Below, in pieces: positions 22,500-30,753 of a stretch of DNA of 37,527 nucleotides. Each line of letters starts with the position of its first letter. Position 1 is the first letter of the stretch. The notes under the pieces were generated by a model, which saw only the letters and a list, made by a program, of their open reading frames with translations, was not told where the DNA came from and did no database searches. Origin of the DNA: Candidatus Levyibacteriota bacterium (lineage in GTDB: Bacteria > Patescibacteriota > Microgenomatia > Levybacterales > UBA12049); assembly GCA_013816255.1 (NCBI GenBank), contig JACDET010000012.1:1-37527 (forward strand), given 5' to 3'. A program made the position numbers and the translations under genes.

Positions 22500-23573
22500 T
22501 TAACTTGTTTGCGGAGCAGGTTGTGTTGCAGTCTTACGTCCTACCATTATTGTTTCTTCAATTAAACGGTTCGCATAACCGTATTCATTATCGTACCAAG
22601 CAATAATTTTTAACATATTACCGCCAACAACCTGTGTCAGGGACAGATCCACAATACTTGAGTGTGAATTGCCTATTATATCACTTGAGACGAGCGGATC
22701 ATCAGCAACTGCCAAAATACCCTTGTATGCAGGGTTCTCAGATTCTTTCCGGAAGACATCATTGACTTCATCACGTGTCACATCTTTGTTCAGAAGGAAT
22801 GTCAAATCAGCAAGTGATCCAACGGGAACAGGCACACGGATTGCAAGACCTGCGAACTTGTCTTTGAGGGCCGGGAGTGCCTCAGTTGCAGCAATTGTCG
22901 CACCAGTGGAAGTAGGGATAATATTCAAACCTGCGGCCCGTGCACGGCGATAATCCTTATGTCCACCATCATGCAAGCGTTGGTCTGATGTATAGCCATG
23001 AATTGTGGTCATCATTGCCTTTTGGATACCGAAGTGGTCTTGAATTACTTTTGATGGAGGGGTTATGCAGTTGGTTGTGCAAGACGCGTTACTGATTACT
23101 TGTTCTCCTGTGTAGTTACTGTCATTGACTGAGATAACATAGGTTGGAATTGCTTCCCCATCTTTTGCAGGGGCTGAAAGGACTGCTGCTTTGGCACCTG
23201 CTGTAATGTGGGCTTTAATTTTATCCATTGATGTGAACGCGCCAGTACATTCTATGACCACATCAACTGCATGCTTTCCCCAAGGGAGCATTGTTGGATC
23301 TTTCTGTGAATAGACTGGAATCTCTTTCCCGCCAACAATTAAATGACCGAGGAAGTCTTTTTGCGTTTCGTCTGTATTTGGTCGGACACTTACTTCTTGT
23401 GGAAGAAGGCCATACACTGAATCATATTTGAGGAGATACATCCAACCTTTTATATCTGTTGAACGGCCTGCATTAATTGCGACAACTTCGATGTCTTCGT
23501 TATGCCATTGCAGAACTACTCTGTGAGCAATCCGTCCAATCCGTCCATAACCATTTATTGCAACTCGTACCAT
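22500..23573 (-). CDS. gap: Glyceraldehyde-3-phosphate dehydrogenase
   Basis: 357 aa. MVRVAINGYGRIGRIAHRVV is the NAD Rossmann start, SNASCTTNCITP contains the catalytic Cys, TIHGYTSDQRLHDGGHKDYR, RARAAGLNIIPTSTGA and WYDNEYGYANRLIE complete the family signature. The ~15-residue C-terminal tail (KTATQPAPQTS) is extra. The start at 23573 is chosen because family proteins start with M-[VI]-[RK]-V-A-I-N-G and a TAATAC box ends 7 nt before it; an upstream in-frame start at 23666 is rejected. Glycolysis, cytoplasm. Confidence 0.95.
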   Translation of the reverse strand: MVRVAINGYGRIGRIAHRVVLQWHNEDIEVVAINAGRSTDIKGWMYLLKYDSVYGLLPQEVSVRPNTDETQKDFLGHLIVGGKEIPVYSQKDPTMLPWGKHAVDVVIECTGAFTSMDKIKAHITAGAKAAVLSAPAKDGEAIPTYVISVNDSNYTGEQVISNASCTTNCITPPSKVIQDHFGIQKAMMTTIHGYTSDQRLHDGGHKDYRRARAAGLNIIPTSTGATIAATEALPALKDKFAGLAIRVPVPVGSLADLTFLLNKDVTRDEVNDVFRKESENPAYKGILAVADDPLVSSDIIGNSHSSIVDLSLTQVVGGNMLKIIAWYDNEYGYANRLIEETIMVGRKTATQPAPQTS

Positions 23574-23580
23574 ATATATA

Positions 23581-23608
23581 GTATTAACCAAATGTAACAA
23601 AATTACAA
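23581..23608 (-). promoter_or_regulatory. Leaderless promoter of gap
   Basis: TTGTAA (23608-23603), 16-nt spacer, TAATAC (23586-23581), 7 nt, ATG. Confidence 0.5.
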
Positions 23609-23710
23609 CTGGATCATACAAGTACAATTTTGGAGAACCATGTGCAAACGTTAATCCACCCCACATAAATGTGCTTCGGAAGCATGCTCTTGAACCAATT
23701 TGTCTTTATA

Positions 23711-23739
23711 TTGTAATAGAAGATTTGCCATGCTAAAAT
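23711..23739 (+). promoter_or_regulatory. Leaderless promoter of the DUF711 gene
   Basis: TTGTAA (23711-23716), 17-nt spacer, TAAAAT (23734-23739), 7 nt, ATG at 23747. Confidence 0.65.
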
Positions 23740-23746
23740 TAGTGCA

Positions 23747-24760
23747 ATGGCACAAAAGATTATAAGAACAGTTTGCGCATTCACTGATAACCTAACAAAT
23801 GATACTATAACAAAAGTTAAAGACGTTCATTCTCAATTAGAGAAGCAAGGATACATAATCCAAACAAAGAGAATCTGCGTAGATACTAAGAATTTTCAAC
23901 CCCTCAAACTATTTGATGACGGTTCGATATTTTTGAGTTTAGGGACTCTCACACCCCAAGAAGCACCTCAGATATTAAGTGATTTCTATGCAAGTAAAAA
24001 TGTCTCTTTTAATATTGATCTTACGAATGAAGATATTACACAAAAGCATACACAAATTCTTTTTGATGTAATACAAAATAAACCTAGTAAGACATTTAAC
24101 TTTACATACGTTTTTAATAATAGTCATTCAAGTCCGTTCTTCCCTTCAGCTACCTACAATACAAATAGCTATTCCATTGGCTTACAACCAACTGATCTGG
24201 CAGAAGGCTGTGAGTCAATTGATGAATGGCTAGAAAGCATGAAAACAATATGGAATGAAATACATACTCTTTTTTCTAATGACCCTGACTTCTTAGGTAT
24301 AGATTCATCCATTGCACCGCTTTTTCAAGGAAGCAGTAGTTTCATTAACTTTATAAGAAGACTTGGTATTGCATTCCCTCAATCAACAACAACAGATATT
24401 TATATGAAAATAACCAAATTCATAAAAGCAGAGAATCCAAAACCAATAGGTCTTAATGGACTAATGTTTCCATGCCTTGAAGACTTTGAACTTGCTGAAG
24501 AATATGAAAAAGGTGAATTTTCCATTGAAAGGAATGTATACCTATCATTGCATTCTGGTTTGGGAATCGATACCTATCCAATTGCTGTCGATGAAGAAAA
24601 AGAAAGAGTAGTAGATATTTTGAAACTTGTACAAGGATTTTCAAATAAATATAAGAAACCATTATCTGCTAGGTTTGTTTCCGATGGAAAATCCAAGTTG
24701 GGAGAAAAAACCGATTTCCAACATCAATACCTCAAAGACGTAGTCTTACGCTCTCTTTAA
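23747..24760 (+). CDS. DUF711 family protein
   Basis: 337 aa, shorter than many DUF711 (UPF0210) proteins of about 400-450. IIRTVCAFTDNL at the start, then GIDSSIAPLF, GLNGLMFPCLEDFELAEEYE and SLHSGLGIDTYPIAVDEEKE, KKPLSARFV follow the family order. The family's usual Cys-Gly-Thr-Gly-Leu-Asp reads HSGLGID here, so the Cys is missing and the site may differ. Biochemical role of DUF711 is not established. Own promoter, single gene. Confidence 0.75.
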   Translation: MAQKIIRTVCAFTDNLTNDTITKVKDVHSQLEKQGYIIQTKRICVDTKNFQPLKLFDDGSIFLSLGTLTPQEAPQILSDFYASKNVSFNIDLTNEDITQKHTQILFDVIQNKPSKTFNFTYVFNNSHSSPFFPSATYNTNSYSIGLQPTDLAEGCESIDEWLESMKTIWNEIHTLFSNDPDFLGIDSSIAPLFQGSSSFINFIRRLGIAFPQSTTTDIYMKITKFIKAENPKPIGLNGLMFPCLEDFELAEEYEKGEFSIERNVYLSLHSGLGIDTYPIAVDEEKERVVDILKLVQGFSNKYKKPLSARFVSDGKSKLGEKTDFQHQYLKDVVLRSL

Positions 24761-24784
24761 TCCACTACCAAGTTATAGAAGTAT

Positions 24785-24810
24785 AAAAACCCAGCATGTA
24801 TTGAGCTGGC
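24785..24810 (-). terminator. Intrinsic terminator of the SpeD-like gene
   Basis: On the minus strand CCAGC (24809-24805) pairs with GCTGG (24795-24791), followed by G and five T. It lies about 110 nt after the SpeD-like stop. No comparable T-run exists for the plus strand. Confidence 0.5.
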
Positions 24811-24919
24811 AACCCGAAGCAAATTCAGCTAATCCAAGTTCATGCGAACACTTTCCATACGGTATGGTTTTAGATAAAAACTAATATATAAAATCCTAGA
24901 AAGTTCTGAAAGGTAGCGA

Positions 24920-25414
24920 TTATTTTATAAATATTTTCCACGAACAAGCCGATTTATTAGGAGAGAGAAAAGCATAACGGATGCCTTCTTTATTTGGTTG
25001 CCAAAAGTCATGGACAAACTCTAAAACCTTTTTTAGATCATAGGTGTTACATGTGGCTATTGAAACGTCAATCAAATTATGATCAGGGTAGTAGTAAAAA
25101 GATTCATGAGAATGGTCGAGGACTGTCAATACATTTGGAGCATCTTTTCTTGTCCACCAAGTGTATGCGTTCCAGTCTTGAGGTTTAAACTTTTTATTAG
25201 TCTTATACGGTAGTAAAGAATCATTACTGTCTGGTGATATCACCATAGGGCCACAAAATACATGCATATTGCAAATTGTAGCCAATTTTATTTGAAATTC
25301 TTTTACTCTTTTTGCTGTGACCAGTTTGGAAGATGCCGGTTTCAATTCAGCCTCAAGCCATGATCTCTCTAGCTTAAGTGCAGGATTTATATTTAATATA
25401 TTTTTATTTGTCAT
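24920..25414 (-). CDS. SpeD-like (S-adenosylmethionine decarboxylase superfamily) protein
   Basis: 164 aa from the ATG at 25414; an upstream TTG start at 25447 is unlikely. The central VLTVLDHSHESFYYYPD followed by LIDVSIATCNTYDLKKVLEF lines up with the bacterial AdoMet decarboxylase core, in which a Ser-His pair is the pyruvoyl-forming site and FTC carries the catalytic Cys. Here Ser and His of DHSHES are kept, the usual Glu before Ser is His, and the Cys is present in IATC. SpeD-type proteins need self-cleavage at Glu-Ser, so this one may be altered or use another substrate; SpeD homologues with changed substrate (ornithine or arginine) are known. Homology is judged by eye. Confidence 0.45.
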   Translation of the reverse strand: MTNKNILNINPALKLERSWLEAELKPASSKLVTAKRVKEFQIKLATICNMHVFCGPMVISPDSNDSLLPYKTNKKFKPQDWNAYTWWTRKDAPNVLTVLDHSHESFYYYPDHNLIDVSIATCNTYDLKKVLEFVHDFWQPNKEGIRYAFLSPNKSACSWKIFIK

Positions 25415-25439
25415 AATTTCTGTAAGCAAAATAGTATTC

Positions 25440-25469
25440 TTGCACAAGAGTATTTCATTGAACTATAAT
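25440..25469 (+). promoter_or_regulatory. Promoter of the orphan antitoxin gene
   Basis: TTGCAC (25440-25445), 18-nt spacer, TATAAT (25464-25469). A leader of about 57 nt follows, with an inverted repeat ATTTAC (25493-25498) / GTAAAT (25507-25512) that may be an operator or hairpin. Confidence 0.55.
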
Positions 25470-25532
25470 ACCATAAAAGGCAATCATCAAAAATTTACTA
25501 AAATCGGTAAATACTCAAAGAAAAGTGAATGT

Positions 25533-25796
25533 ATGAAACAACAACTTAAAATAATTCCTAAATTTAAAACAGAAGCTGAAGAAAGAGAATTCTGGCAGAC
25601 ACATGACTCAACTGAGTATGTCGATTATTCTACGGCTCGGCATGTTAGCTTCCCCAACCTTAAGTTAACCACAAAACCAATTACAATACGTCTTCCTGAA
25701 GGTATGATTGACCGGCTGAAGATTGAGGCACATAAAATGGATGTTCCCTACCAAGCATTAATTAAGAAATTTATCTTTGATGGTTTAGCAAAGTAG
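25533..25796 (+). CDS. BrnA/CopG-family antitoxin-like protein (no toxin next to it)
   Basis: 87 aa. EAEEREFWQTHDSTEYVDYS, HVSFPNLK and KPITIRLPEGMIDRLKIEAH with VPYQALIKKFI are the BrnA/CopG-antitoxin layout: a toxin-contact N-terminus and a C-terminal ribbon-helix-helix DNA-binding part. The start at 25533 is chosen from family length; an upstream in-frame ATG at 25317 lies inside the opposite gene. BrnT normally precedes BrnA, but the upstream gene is divergent and not a toxin, so this is an orphan. It may repress its own promoter or act on a distant toxin. Confidence 0.8.
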   Translation: MKQQLKIIPKFKTEAEEREFWQTHDSTEYVDYSTARHVSFPNLKLTTKPITIRLPEGMIDRLKIEAHKMDVPYQALIKKFIFDGLAK

Positions 25797-25813
25797 TTAG
25801 TACTTTGGCGGGT

Positions 25814-25838
25814 AATCTATCTTTTAGATTTCTTCTTC
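25814..25838 (+). terminator. Weak terminator after the antitoxin gene
   Basis: AATCTA (25814-25819) pairs with TAGATT (25825-25830), loop of 5, then a T-rich stretch. Confidence 0.4.
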
Positions 25839-25910
25839 CTCACAACAACAATTGCTTATATACCGAGTGTTAATTTTAGGATGCTCGTCATTGATTTGCC
25901 TTAAGAAGTT

Positions 25911-25938
25911 TTGAGAAATCAATATTGACAGGTATAAT
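25911..25938 (+). promoter_or_regulatory. Promoter of the YibE/F gene
   Basis: TTGAGA (25911-25916), 16-nt spacer, TATAAT (25933-25938). ATG at 25948 is 9 nt later. Confidence 0.6.
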
Positions 25939-25947
25939 AAAAACGAC

Positions 25948-27075
25948 ATGCAGCACATGAAGCAACTTTTCATAACTTCTCTTCTAGCCATTATTTTTCT
26001 TTTCAACGTTCTCCCCGCTTTTGCACAGGCATCAAGCGGATCACCTGAATCCAAACCCAAAGAAGAAGTAAATAAAGCGCGTGTCCTGCGCATTACAGAA
26101 GAGGGCGAACGGGAAGTTGGAGGACAAAAAAATCTTTATCAGAAAGTCGATTTACAGATTCTTGAGGGACCCGAAAAGGATAAAACGTTGACAGTAAACC
26201 ACGGCGAAACAACGACACTTCGAGAAGAACAAAAGGTCAAAGAAGGACAAACAATAGTACTTCTCAAAACTTCATCAACCCAAAACACGCTCTATCAGAT
26301 TGTCGATGTCTATAGACTTGATAAAGTAGCTGGAATTGCAATCCTCTTTTTTGCCATTGTCATTCTTGTCAGCCGGCTCAAAGGTTTGGGCGCAATCGTC
26401 GGGTTGGCAGTAAGTCTGCTCATCATTACCAACTTTATCGTTCCGACAATTATTGCAGGTGATGATCCGTTGGTCACAAGTATCGTTGGATCATTCTTTA
26501 TTATGGTGATCACCATGTATGTCGCGCATGGATTCACACCCAAAACCCACGTCGCTCTCATGGCAACCTGTATTGCCTTAGTTATGACGGGAATTCTTGC
26601 CTATACATTTGTCAATCTGACTTCATTGACAGGTTTTGGCAGTGACGATGCAACGAGTCTCAGTTATGGTCCGACTGGCGATATTAACTTCCAAGGACTC
26701 CTACTTGGAGGAATTATCATCGGAAGCTTAGGTGTTCTTGATGATATCACGACAAGTATGGCAGCATCGATTCAAGAGTTGGCCCGTGCAAATAGTAAAC
26801 TCCAATTTAAAGAACTGGTTACGCGGGGTATGCGTATCGGCAGTGATCACATCGCCTCTCTTGTCAATACGTTGGCATTGGCATATGCCGGTGCAGCTTT
26901 GCCGCTTTTCCTTTTTCTCGTCCTCAACCCTGCCGATCAACCATTGTGGTTTATATTAAATAGTGAACTAATCGTTGAGGAAATTGTGAGAACCCTTGCG
27001 GGAAGCATCGGTTTGATCTTGGCAGTTCCATTAACCGCAGTCCTCGCCGCCTGGGCTTTTCAGAAAAAGCATTAA
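25948..27075 (+). CDS. YibE/F-family membrane protein
   Basis: 375 aa. A signal peptide (LFITSLLAIIFLFNVLPAFA) is followed by an extracytoplasmic domain of about 90 residues, then some seven to eight membrane helices. GVLDDITTSMAASIQELARA is the family signature. YibE/F proteins are presumed transporters or permease-like; substrate unknown. The start may be 25948, close to the -10 box, or the ATG at 25957. The stop is 52 nt before the chosen start of the glutamate dehydrogenase gene. Confidence 0.85.
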   Translation: MQHMKQLFITSLLAIIFLFNVLPAFAQASSGSPESKPKEEVNKARVLRITEEGEREVGGQKNLYQKVDLQILEGPEKDKTLTVNHGETTTLREEQKVKEGQTIVLLKTSSTQNTLYQIVDVYRLDKVAGIAILFFAIVILVSRLKGLGAIVGLAVSLLIITNFIVPTIIAGDDPLVTSIVGSFFIMVITMYVAHGFTPKTHVALMATCIALVMTGILAYTFVNLTSLTGFGSDDATSLSYGPTGDINFQGLLLGGIIIGSLGVLDDITTSMAASIQELARANSKLQFKELVTRGMRIGSDHIASLVNTLALAYAGAALPLFLFLVLNPADQPLWFILNSELIVEEIVRTLAGSIGLILAVPLTAVLAAWAFQKKH

Positions 27076-27127
27076 TGTGCTCTAAATGTCTAGTAATTCT
27101 TCCGTCGACACTTTATACTCTATTCTT

Positions 27128-28421
27128 ATGTCAGGTCATAACCCTTGGGAACAAGCCAAACAACAATTAGCTAAAGCGAGTGAACATCTACAGCTTGATC
27201 CTCTTTTGCATGCGCATCTTGCCGAGCCCGAACGGATCATTGAAGTTTCTTTGCCTTTCAAAAGGGATAATGGTGATGTCCATACTGTCAAAGGATACCG
27301 TGTGCAACATAATAGTCATCATGGTCCATATAAAGGAGGACTTCGGTATCATCCAGATGTTTCAATGGATGAAGTCAAAGCGTTGGCATTTTGGATGACG
27401 ATGAAGAACGCAATCATAGATGTGCCGTTTGGCGGTGGTAAGGGAGGTATTACCATTGACCCAAAGACGCTTTCTGAGGGAGAACTCGAAAGACTAACGA
27501 GGCTCTTTACAAGAAGGCTTGCGCATACTCTTGGCCCTGATCGCGATATACCCGCTCCTGATGTCAATACAAATAGCAAAATCATGGCGTGGATTGCCGA
27601 TGAATATAGCCAAATAGTCGGCAAACATACACCAGGTGTTATCACAGGCAAACCAATTGAGCATGGAGGATCTGAGGGAAGAACTGAAGCGACGGGACTG
27701 GGTGGAAGTTATGCACTGCTTGAAGTAGTGAAGCGGAAAGGGCTAAAGCCACAGGATTTAACGGTCGCAATTCAAGGGTTTGGAAACGTCGGCTACTACG
27801 TCGCTTACTTCTTGCAAAAGCAAGGTTTTAAAATTGTAGCGCTTTCTGATTCGAAAGGGGGGTATTTATATACCGGACGGTGTCGCATCAATTGAACAGA
27901 TTGAGAAATGCAAAGAAGAAAAGGGTTATCTGGCTGGCTGCTATTGCGTTGGGTCTGTTTGTGATATGCAGTATAAAGAAAAGGTAAAAGGCCGAGATAT
28001 TACACCGGACGAAATCCTCACGTTACCAGTCGATATTATTGTGCCGGCAGCCTTAGAAAACGTTATTACCCGCGACAATGCGTATCAAATTAAAGCAAAT
28101 ATTATTTTGGAAATGGCCAACGGACCGACGACAGTTGAAGCAGATGCGATACTAAACGCAAACAATAAAATCATTATTCCAGACATTTTAGCCAATGCAG
28201 GCGGCGTTGCAGTCAGTTACTTTGAGTGGTACCAAAACATCCATGATGAGAAGTGGAGTAAAGAAGACGTCTTTGCAAAACTCGAAACCAAAATGATCAA
28301 AGCAGTCAATGCTGTATATGAAACAGCCCAAAGCCATAATGTTTCACTCCGTGACGCGGCATACTTGGTCGCAGTAAAGCGGCTCAATACGACATGGAAA
28401 AAGACTCATCCTAGGGAATAA
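27128..28421 (+). pseudogene. Glutamate dehydrogenase, interrupted by one frameshift
   Basis: The family is clear: MSGHNPWEQAKQQL at the start, GPYKGGLRYHP and PFGGGKGGI with the substrate lysines, PAPDVNTNSKIMAWIADEY, and IQGFGNVG for NAD(P). At 27857-27862 there is a run of six G. The reading frame enters it as DSKGG and then runs to a TGA at 27893-27895. Removing one G gives [17 protein letters not shown] and a frame that continues without break to the TAA at 28421, including [14 protein letters not shown] and [17 protein letters not shown]. The joined product would be about 430 aa, normal for GDH. A sequencing or assembly error in the G-run, a real loss, or slippage are all possible. A TATACT box ends 8 nt before the ATG at 27128. 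Confidence 0.85.
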
Positions 28422-28489
28422 ATTACTATATTCCCACTCAACCTCCACAGGTGTATAATGTACAGAGTCGTTAGAAGCTCAAACTTACT

Positions 28490-28511
28490 AATTGACAACG
28501 CTGTCTCAATT
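28490..28511. repeat. Inverted repeat upstream of corA
   Basis: AATTGA (28490-28495) and TCAATT (28506-28511), 10-bp centre, 25 bp before the corA start. It may be an operator; a TATAAT box lies further upstream at 28454-28459. Confidence 0.35.
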
Positions 28512-28536
28512 GTAATTCAATAAGGAAAGGTCTACT

Positions 28537-29551
28537 ATGAACATCCCTACAGTCACCCATAACGGGTTATCATTTATAAACCTCAACAAACCAACCGTTG
28601 AGCAAATCCAGTTTTTGAACAAGAACTTCGGGTTCAGCCTCCTCAATCTTGAAGACTATCTCTACAAAACACAAATTCCAAAGATTGAAGTCAATAAAGA
28701 ATATACGCTCTTTGTGATGGATGTCCCGCATATTCCACAGGCCACAAAAGCAAGAACACATGCATCTGTACAAAAGCCTGGGACAATCCCAAATGTGCTA
28801 ACCAATCGTGTCGGTCTTCCTACATTTGCCAAAACAGGTCGCAAAAAGAGAATTAATATTGGTGAAGTTGATTTCTTTATCGGCAAAGACTACCTTGTTA
28901 TCCTCCATGATGAACGCACTCCTCAAATTGATGAGATTTTTGAGATGTGTAAGATTAGCTCAAAGCACCGCGACGATCTTATGGGCAAGGGCTCAACATA
29001 TCTTTTCTACCGCATCGCTGATATCCTCATTGATTCATCATTCTCATACGTTGAAGACATCGAGCACAATAGATTATATTGACAGACAACTTGAGGAAAA
29101 AAGCGGTAATGCGCTCATTGAAGATATCTCAATTACCCGACGCAATATCGTTGTATTTGAAACAATGATTAAACCACTCCTGCCTATTTTTAATGACTTA
29201 GAAAAAGGTAAATATCCGCAGCTGAATGGTACGATGACTGATTATTGGTCCAACCTTTTAGACCATGTACAAAAGATTTGGGAGCGGTTGGAAGATAATA
29301 AAGAATTAATCGCTGGTATTTCCAGTAGCAATGAGTCTATCCTCTCTAACCGCAATAATGAATTGGTAAAATTTCTGACAGTCATTACATCAATTGCTTT
29401 TCCGTTTGTTATCGTCAATAACCTTTATTCAATGAACGTTAACGGTTTGCCGTATGCAGAACAACCATGGATAGTAGCAGCACTTTTCTTCATGATCTTC
29501 TGCGGAGGTGTCGGAATCATTGCATACTTCAAATATAAAGATTGGCTATAA
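28537..29551 (+). pseudogene. CorA-type divalent metal ion transporter, interrupted by one frameshift
   Basis: The first frame (28537-29082) gives the cytoplasmic domain: LSFINLNKPTVEQIQFLNKN, LNLEDYLYKTQIPKIE, DFFIGKDYLVILHDE, LIDSSFSYVEDIEH. It then ends in NRLY. From about 29070 another frame continues IDYIDRQLEEKSGNALIEDI, the long stalk helix, and two membrane helices at the C-terminus to 29551. The break is at 29062-29071 and needs one base less. The joined product would be about 337 aa, normal for CorA. The pore signature Gly-Met-Asn reads YSMNVNGLP, so Ser replaces Gly. A good SD (AAGGAAAGG) precedes the ATG. The neighbouring GDH gene is broken in the same way. Confidence 0.85.
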
Positions 29552-29612
29552 ATGTATTTCCTCTAGAATGAAATAATAATAACGACCCTTATATGATTTT
29601 AAAAAAAGTTCG

Positions 29613-30002
29613 GTGGTACTTGTGTTTAATAGTAAGCATGAGCTGGCTCTTCAAATGAGAGCTGCTCACGATACTTCCTATCCACTTCATTGGGATTTTT
29701 CGGCTGCAGGAGGAATTGATTATGGTGAGGATCATAAAGCTGCGGCATTACGAGAGCTAAAAGAAGAACTCGGTATCGAAAATGAAATTACTTTCATAGG
29801 AGAAGACGAATTCCGGAGTGAAACAAAAACAGATAAACTGTATCTTTATAAAACGATCTATGACGGACCGTTTAACCCAGACCCAGATGAAGTTGCAAGT
29901 GTACAGATTTTTAGTTTGGAAAAAATCAGAAAGATGATAGAAACAGGAGATAAATTCCACCCCGAATTTCTTTACTTATGGAGAAAAGGGATTATTAAGT
30001 AG
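29613..30002 (+). CDS. NUDIX hydrolase (IPP-isomerase-like branch), short N-terminus
   Basis: 129 aa from a GTG start. GGIDYGEDHKAAALRELKEE with LGI is a perfect NUDIX box (GX5EX7REUXEEXGU). LVFNSKHELALQMRAAH and YPLHWDFSAAGG before it recall the IPP isomerase/YfcD-like group, whose members usually have 30-40 more residues at the N-terminus. Upstream an in-frame stretch (RPLYDFKKSS) is open but has no start, and ATG 29593 is in another frame, so the gene may be shortened or have a small frame error at the A7 run 29601-29607. Substrate unknown. Confidence 0.75.
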   Translation: MVLVFNSKHELALQMRAAHDTSYPLHWDFSAAGGIDYGEDHKAAALRELKEELGIENEITFIGEDEFRSETKTDKLYLYKTIYDGPFNPDPDEVASVQIFSLEKIRKMIETGDKFHPEFLYLWRKGIIK

Positions 30003-30013
30003 TAAGCACTAGC

Positions 30014-30033
30014 TTCCAACATAGTTACTCAAC
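30014..30033 (+). repeat. 20-nt intergenic repeat, copy A
   Basis: TTCCAACATAGTTACTCAAC. Flanked by TAGC / GCTA arms (30010-30013 and 30037-30040). Lies between the NUDIX and toxin-antitoxin genes. Confidence 0.6.
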
Positions 30034-30065
30034 TTAGCTAATTGACTAAAAGTATTAGTAAAGTA

Positions 30066-30094
30066 TTGACATATCATTACTTTTATACTAGAAT
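30066..30094 (+). promoter_or_regulatory. Toxin-antitoxin promoter with direct repeats
   Basis: TTGACA (30066-30071), 17-nt spacer, TAGAAT (30089-30094), 6 nt, ATG. AAAGTATT occurs at 30049-30056 and 30060-30067, 11 bp apart, the second touching the -35 box: a likely site for the antitoxin. Confidence 0.65.
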
Positions 30095-30100
30095 TTAACT

Positions 30101-30361
30101 ATGACTAAGGTGCAACTTTCCCTCACAGACGAAGAAGCGGCGATATTATCAGGCTACGGAGAACACTTTGGCTATAATCTGCCTAAAGTAATCCGTTATA
30201 TTATTAGTAAAGCAACGGAAAGAGCCCTTCATGAAAAAACTATTCCTGTGTACCAAATGAGTGAAAAAACTGAGGAAAAAGGGTTACAAGCCTTAAAAGA
30301 ACATACTGAAGGAAAAACTTCTCGAGGAGATAATATTGACGATTATTTTGAATCTTTATGA
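30101..30361 (+). CDS. Antitoxin of a RelE-type toxin-antitoxin pair
   Basis: 86 aa. The N-terminus TKVQLSLTDEEAAILSGYGE and NLPKVIRYIISKATERA is a ribbon-helix-helix-like DNA-binding part; the C-terminus (EGKTSRGDNIDDYFESL) is charged and would wrap the toxin. The stop overlaps the toxin start as ATGA. It should repress its own promoter, where direct repeats lie. Antitoxin subfamily not assigned. Confidence 0.75.
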   Translation: MTKVQLSLTDEEAAILSGYGEHFGYNLPKVIRYIISKATERALHEKTIPVYQMSEKTEEKGLQALKEHTEGKTSRGDNIDDYFESL

Positions 30362-30627
30362 ACGTTGAGTTTACCGATGAATTCAAAAAGAAAACGCAAC
30401 ATTTTATTAGAAAGAATGCACAATTAAAATCCTCTTTCAAAAAACAATTTACTCTCTTTAAAATAAATCCTTTTCATCCTTCATTACGTTTACACAAGTT
30501 GAAAGGTAGGAGATCTGAACAATATGCTATTTGGATAAAAGGAGATCTGCGAGCTTTATCAATAAAATCAAAAACTCGTACAGAGACATACGTTTTTTTT
30601 GATGTTGTAACGCATGATGAATATTAA
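30358..30627 (+). CDS. RelE/YafQ-superfamily mRNA interferase-type toxin
   Basis: 89 aa. FTDEFKKKTQHFIRKNAQLK, INPFHPSLRLHKLKG and then an R-rich strand, with FFDVVTHDEY at the end, follow the RelE/YafQ/ParE fold; the final His-Asp-x-Tyr is typical of the RelE/YafQ branch. It would cut mRNA on the ribosome if active. Translational overlap with the antitoxin (4 bp) is the usual arrangement. Confidence 0.8.
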   Translation: MNVEFTDEFKKKTQHFIRKNAQLKSSFKKQFTLFKINPFHPSLRLHKLKGRRSEQYAIWIKGDLRALSIKSKTRTETYVFFDVVTHDEY

Positions 30628-30650
30628 TAATAATAAATTAAAATAATACA

Positions 30651-30670
30651 TTCCAACAGAATTGCTCAGC
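30651..30670 (+). repeat. 20-nt intergenic repeat, copy B
   Basis: TTCCAACAGAATTGCTCAGC, 16/20 like copy A. Between the toxin and GT2 genes. Short complementary flanks TAC / GTA. Confidence 0.55.
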
Positions 30671-30753
30671 CCGTACTGCTTTAGCCTCAAATTGTGCCTA
30701 AAAGCCTTGCCTGTAATGATACGTTAGAACTTCTGTATAATGGAAAGATAATT

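Noticed and set aside
23667-23690. Terminator at TGCTTCGGAAGCA between gap and DUF711
   Set aside because: The stem is short and has no T-run on either side; it lies between two divergent promoters.
27800-29100. UGA recoded as an amino acid, explaining the in-frame stops in GDH and CorA
   Set aside because: Reading through UGA does not restore the downstream family sequence; a frame change does. UGA is also the normal stop of nrdR and of the antitoxin gene.
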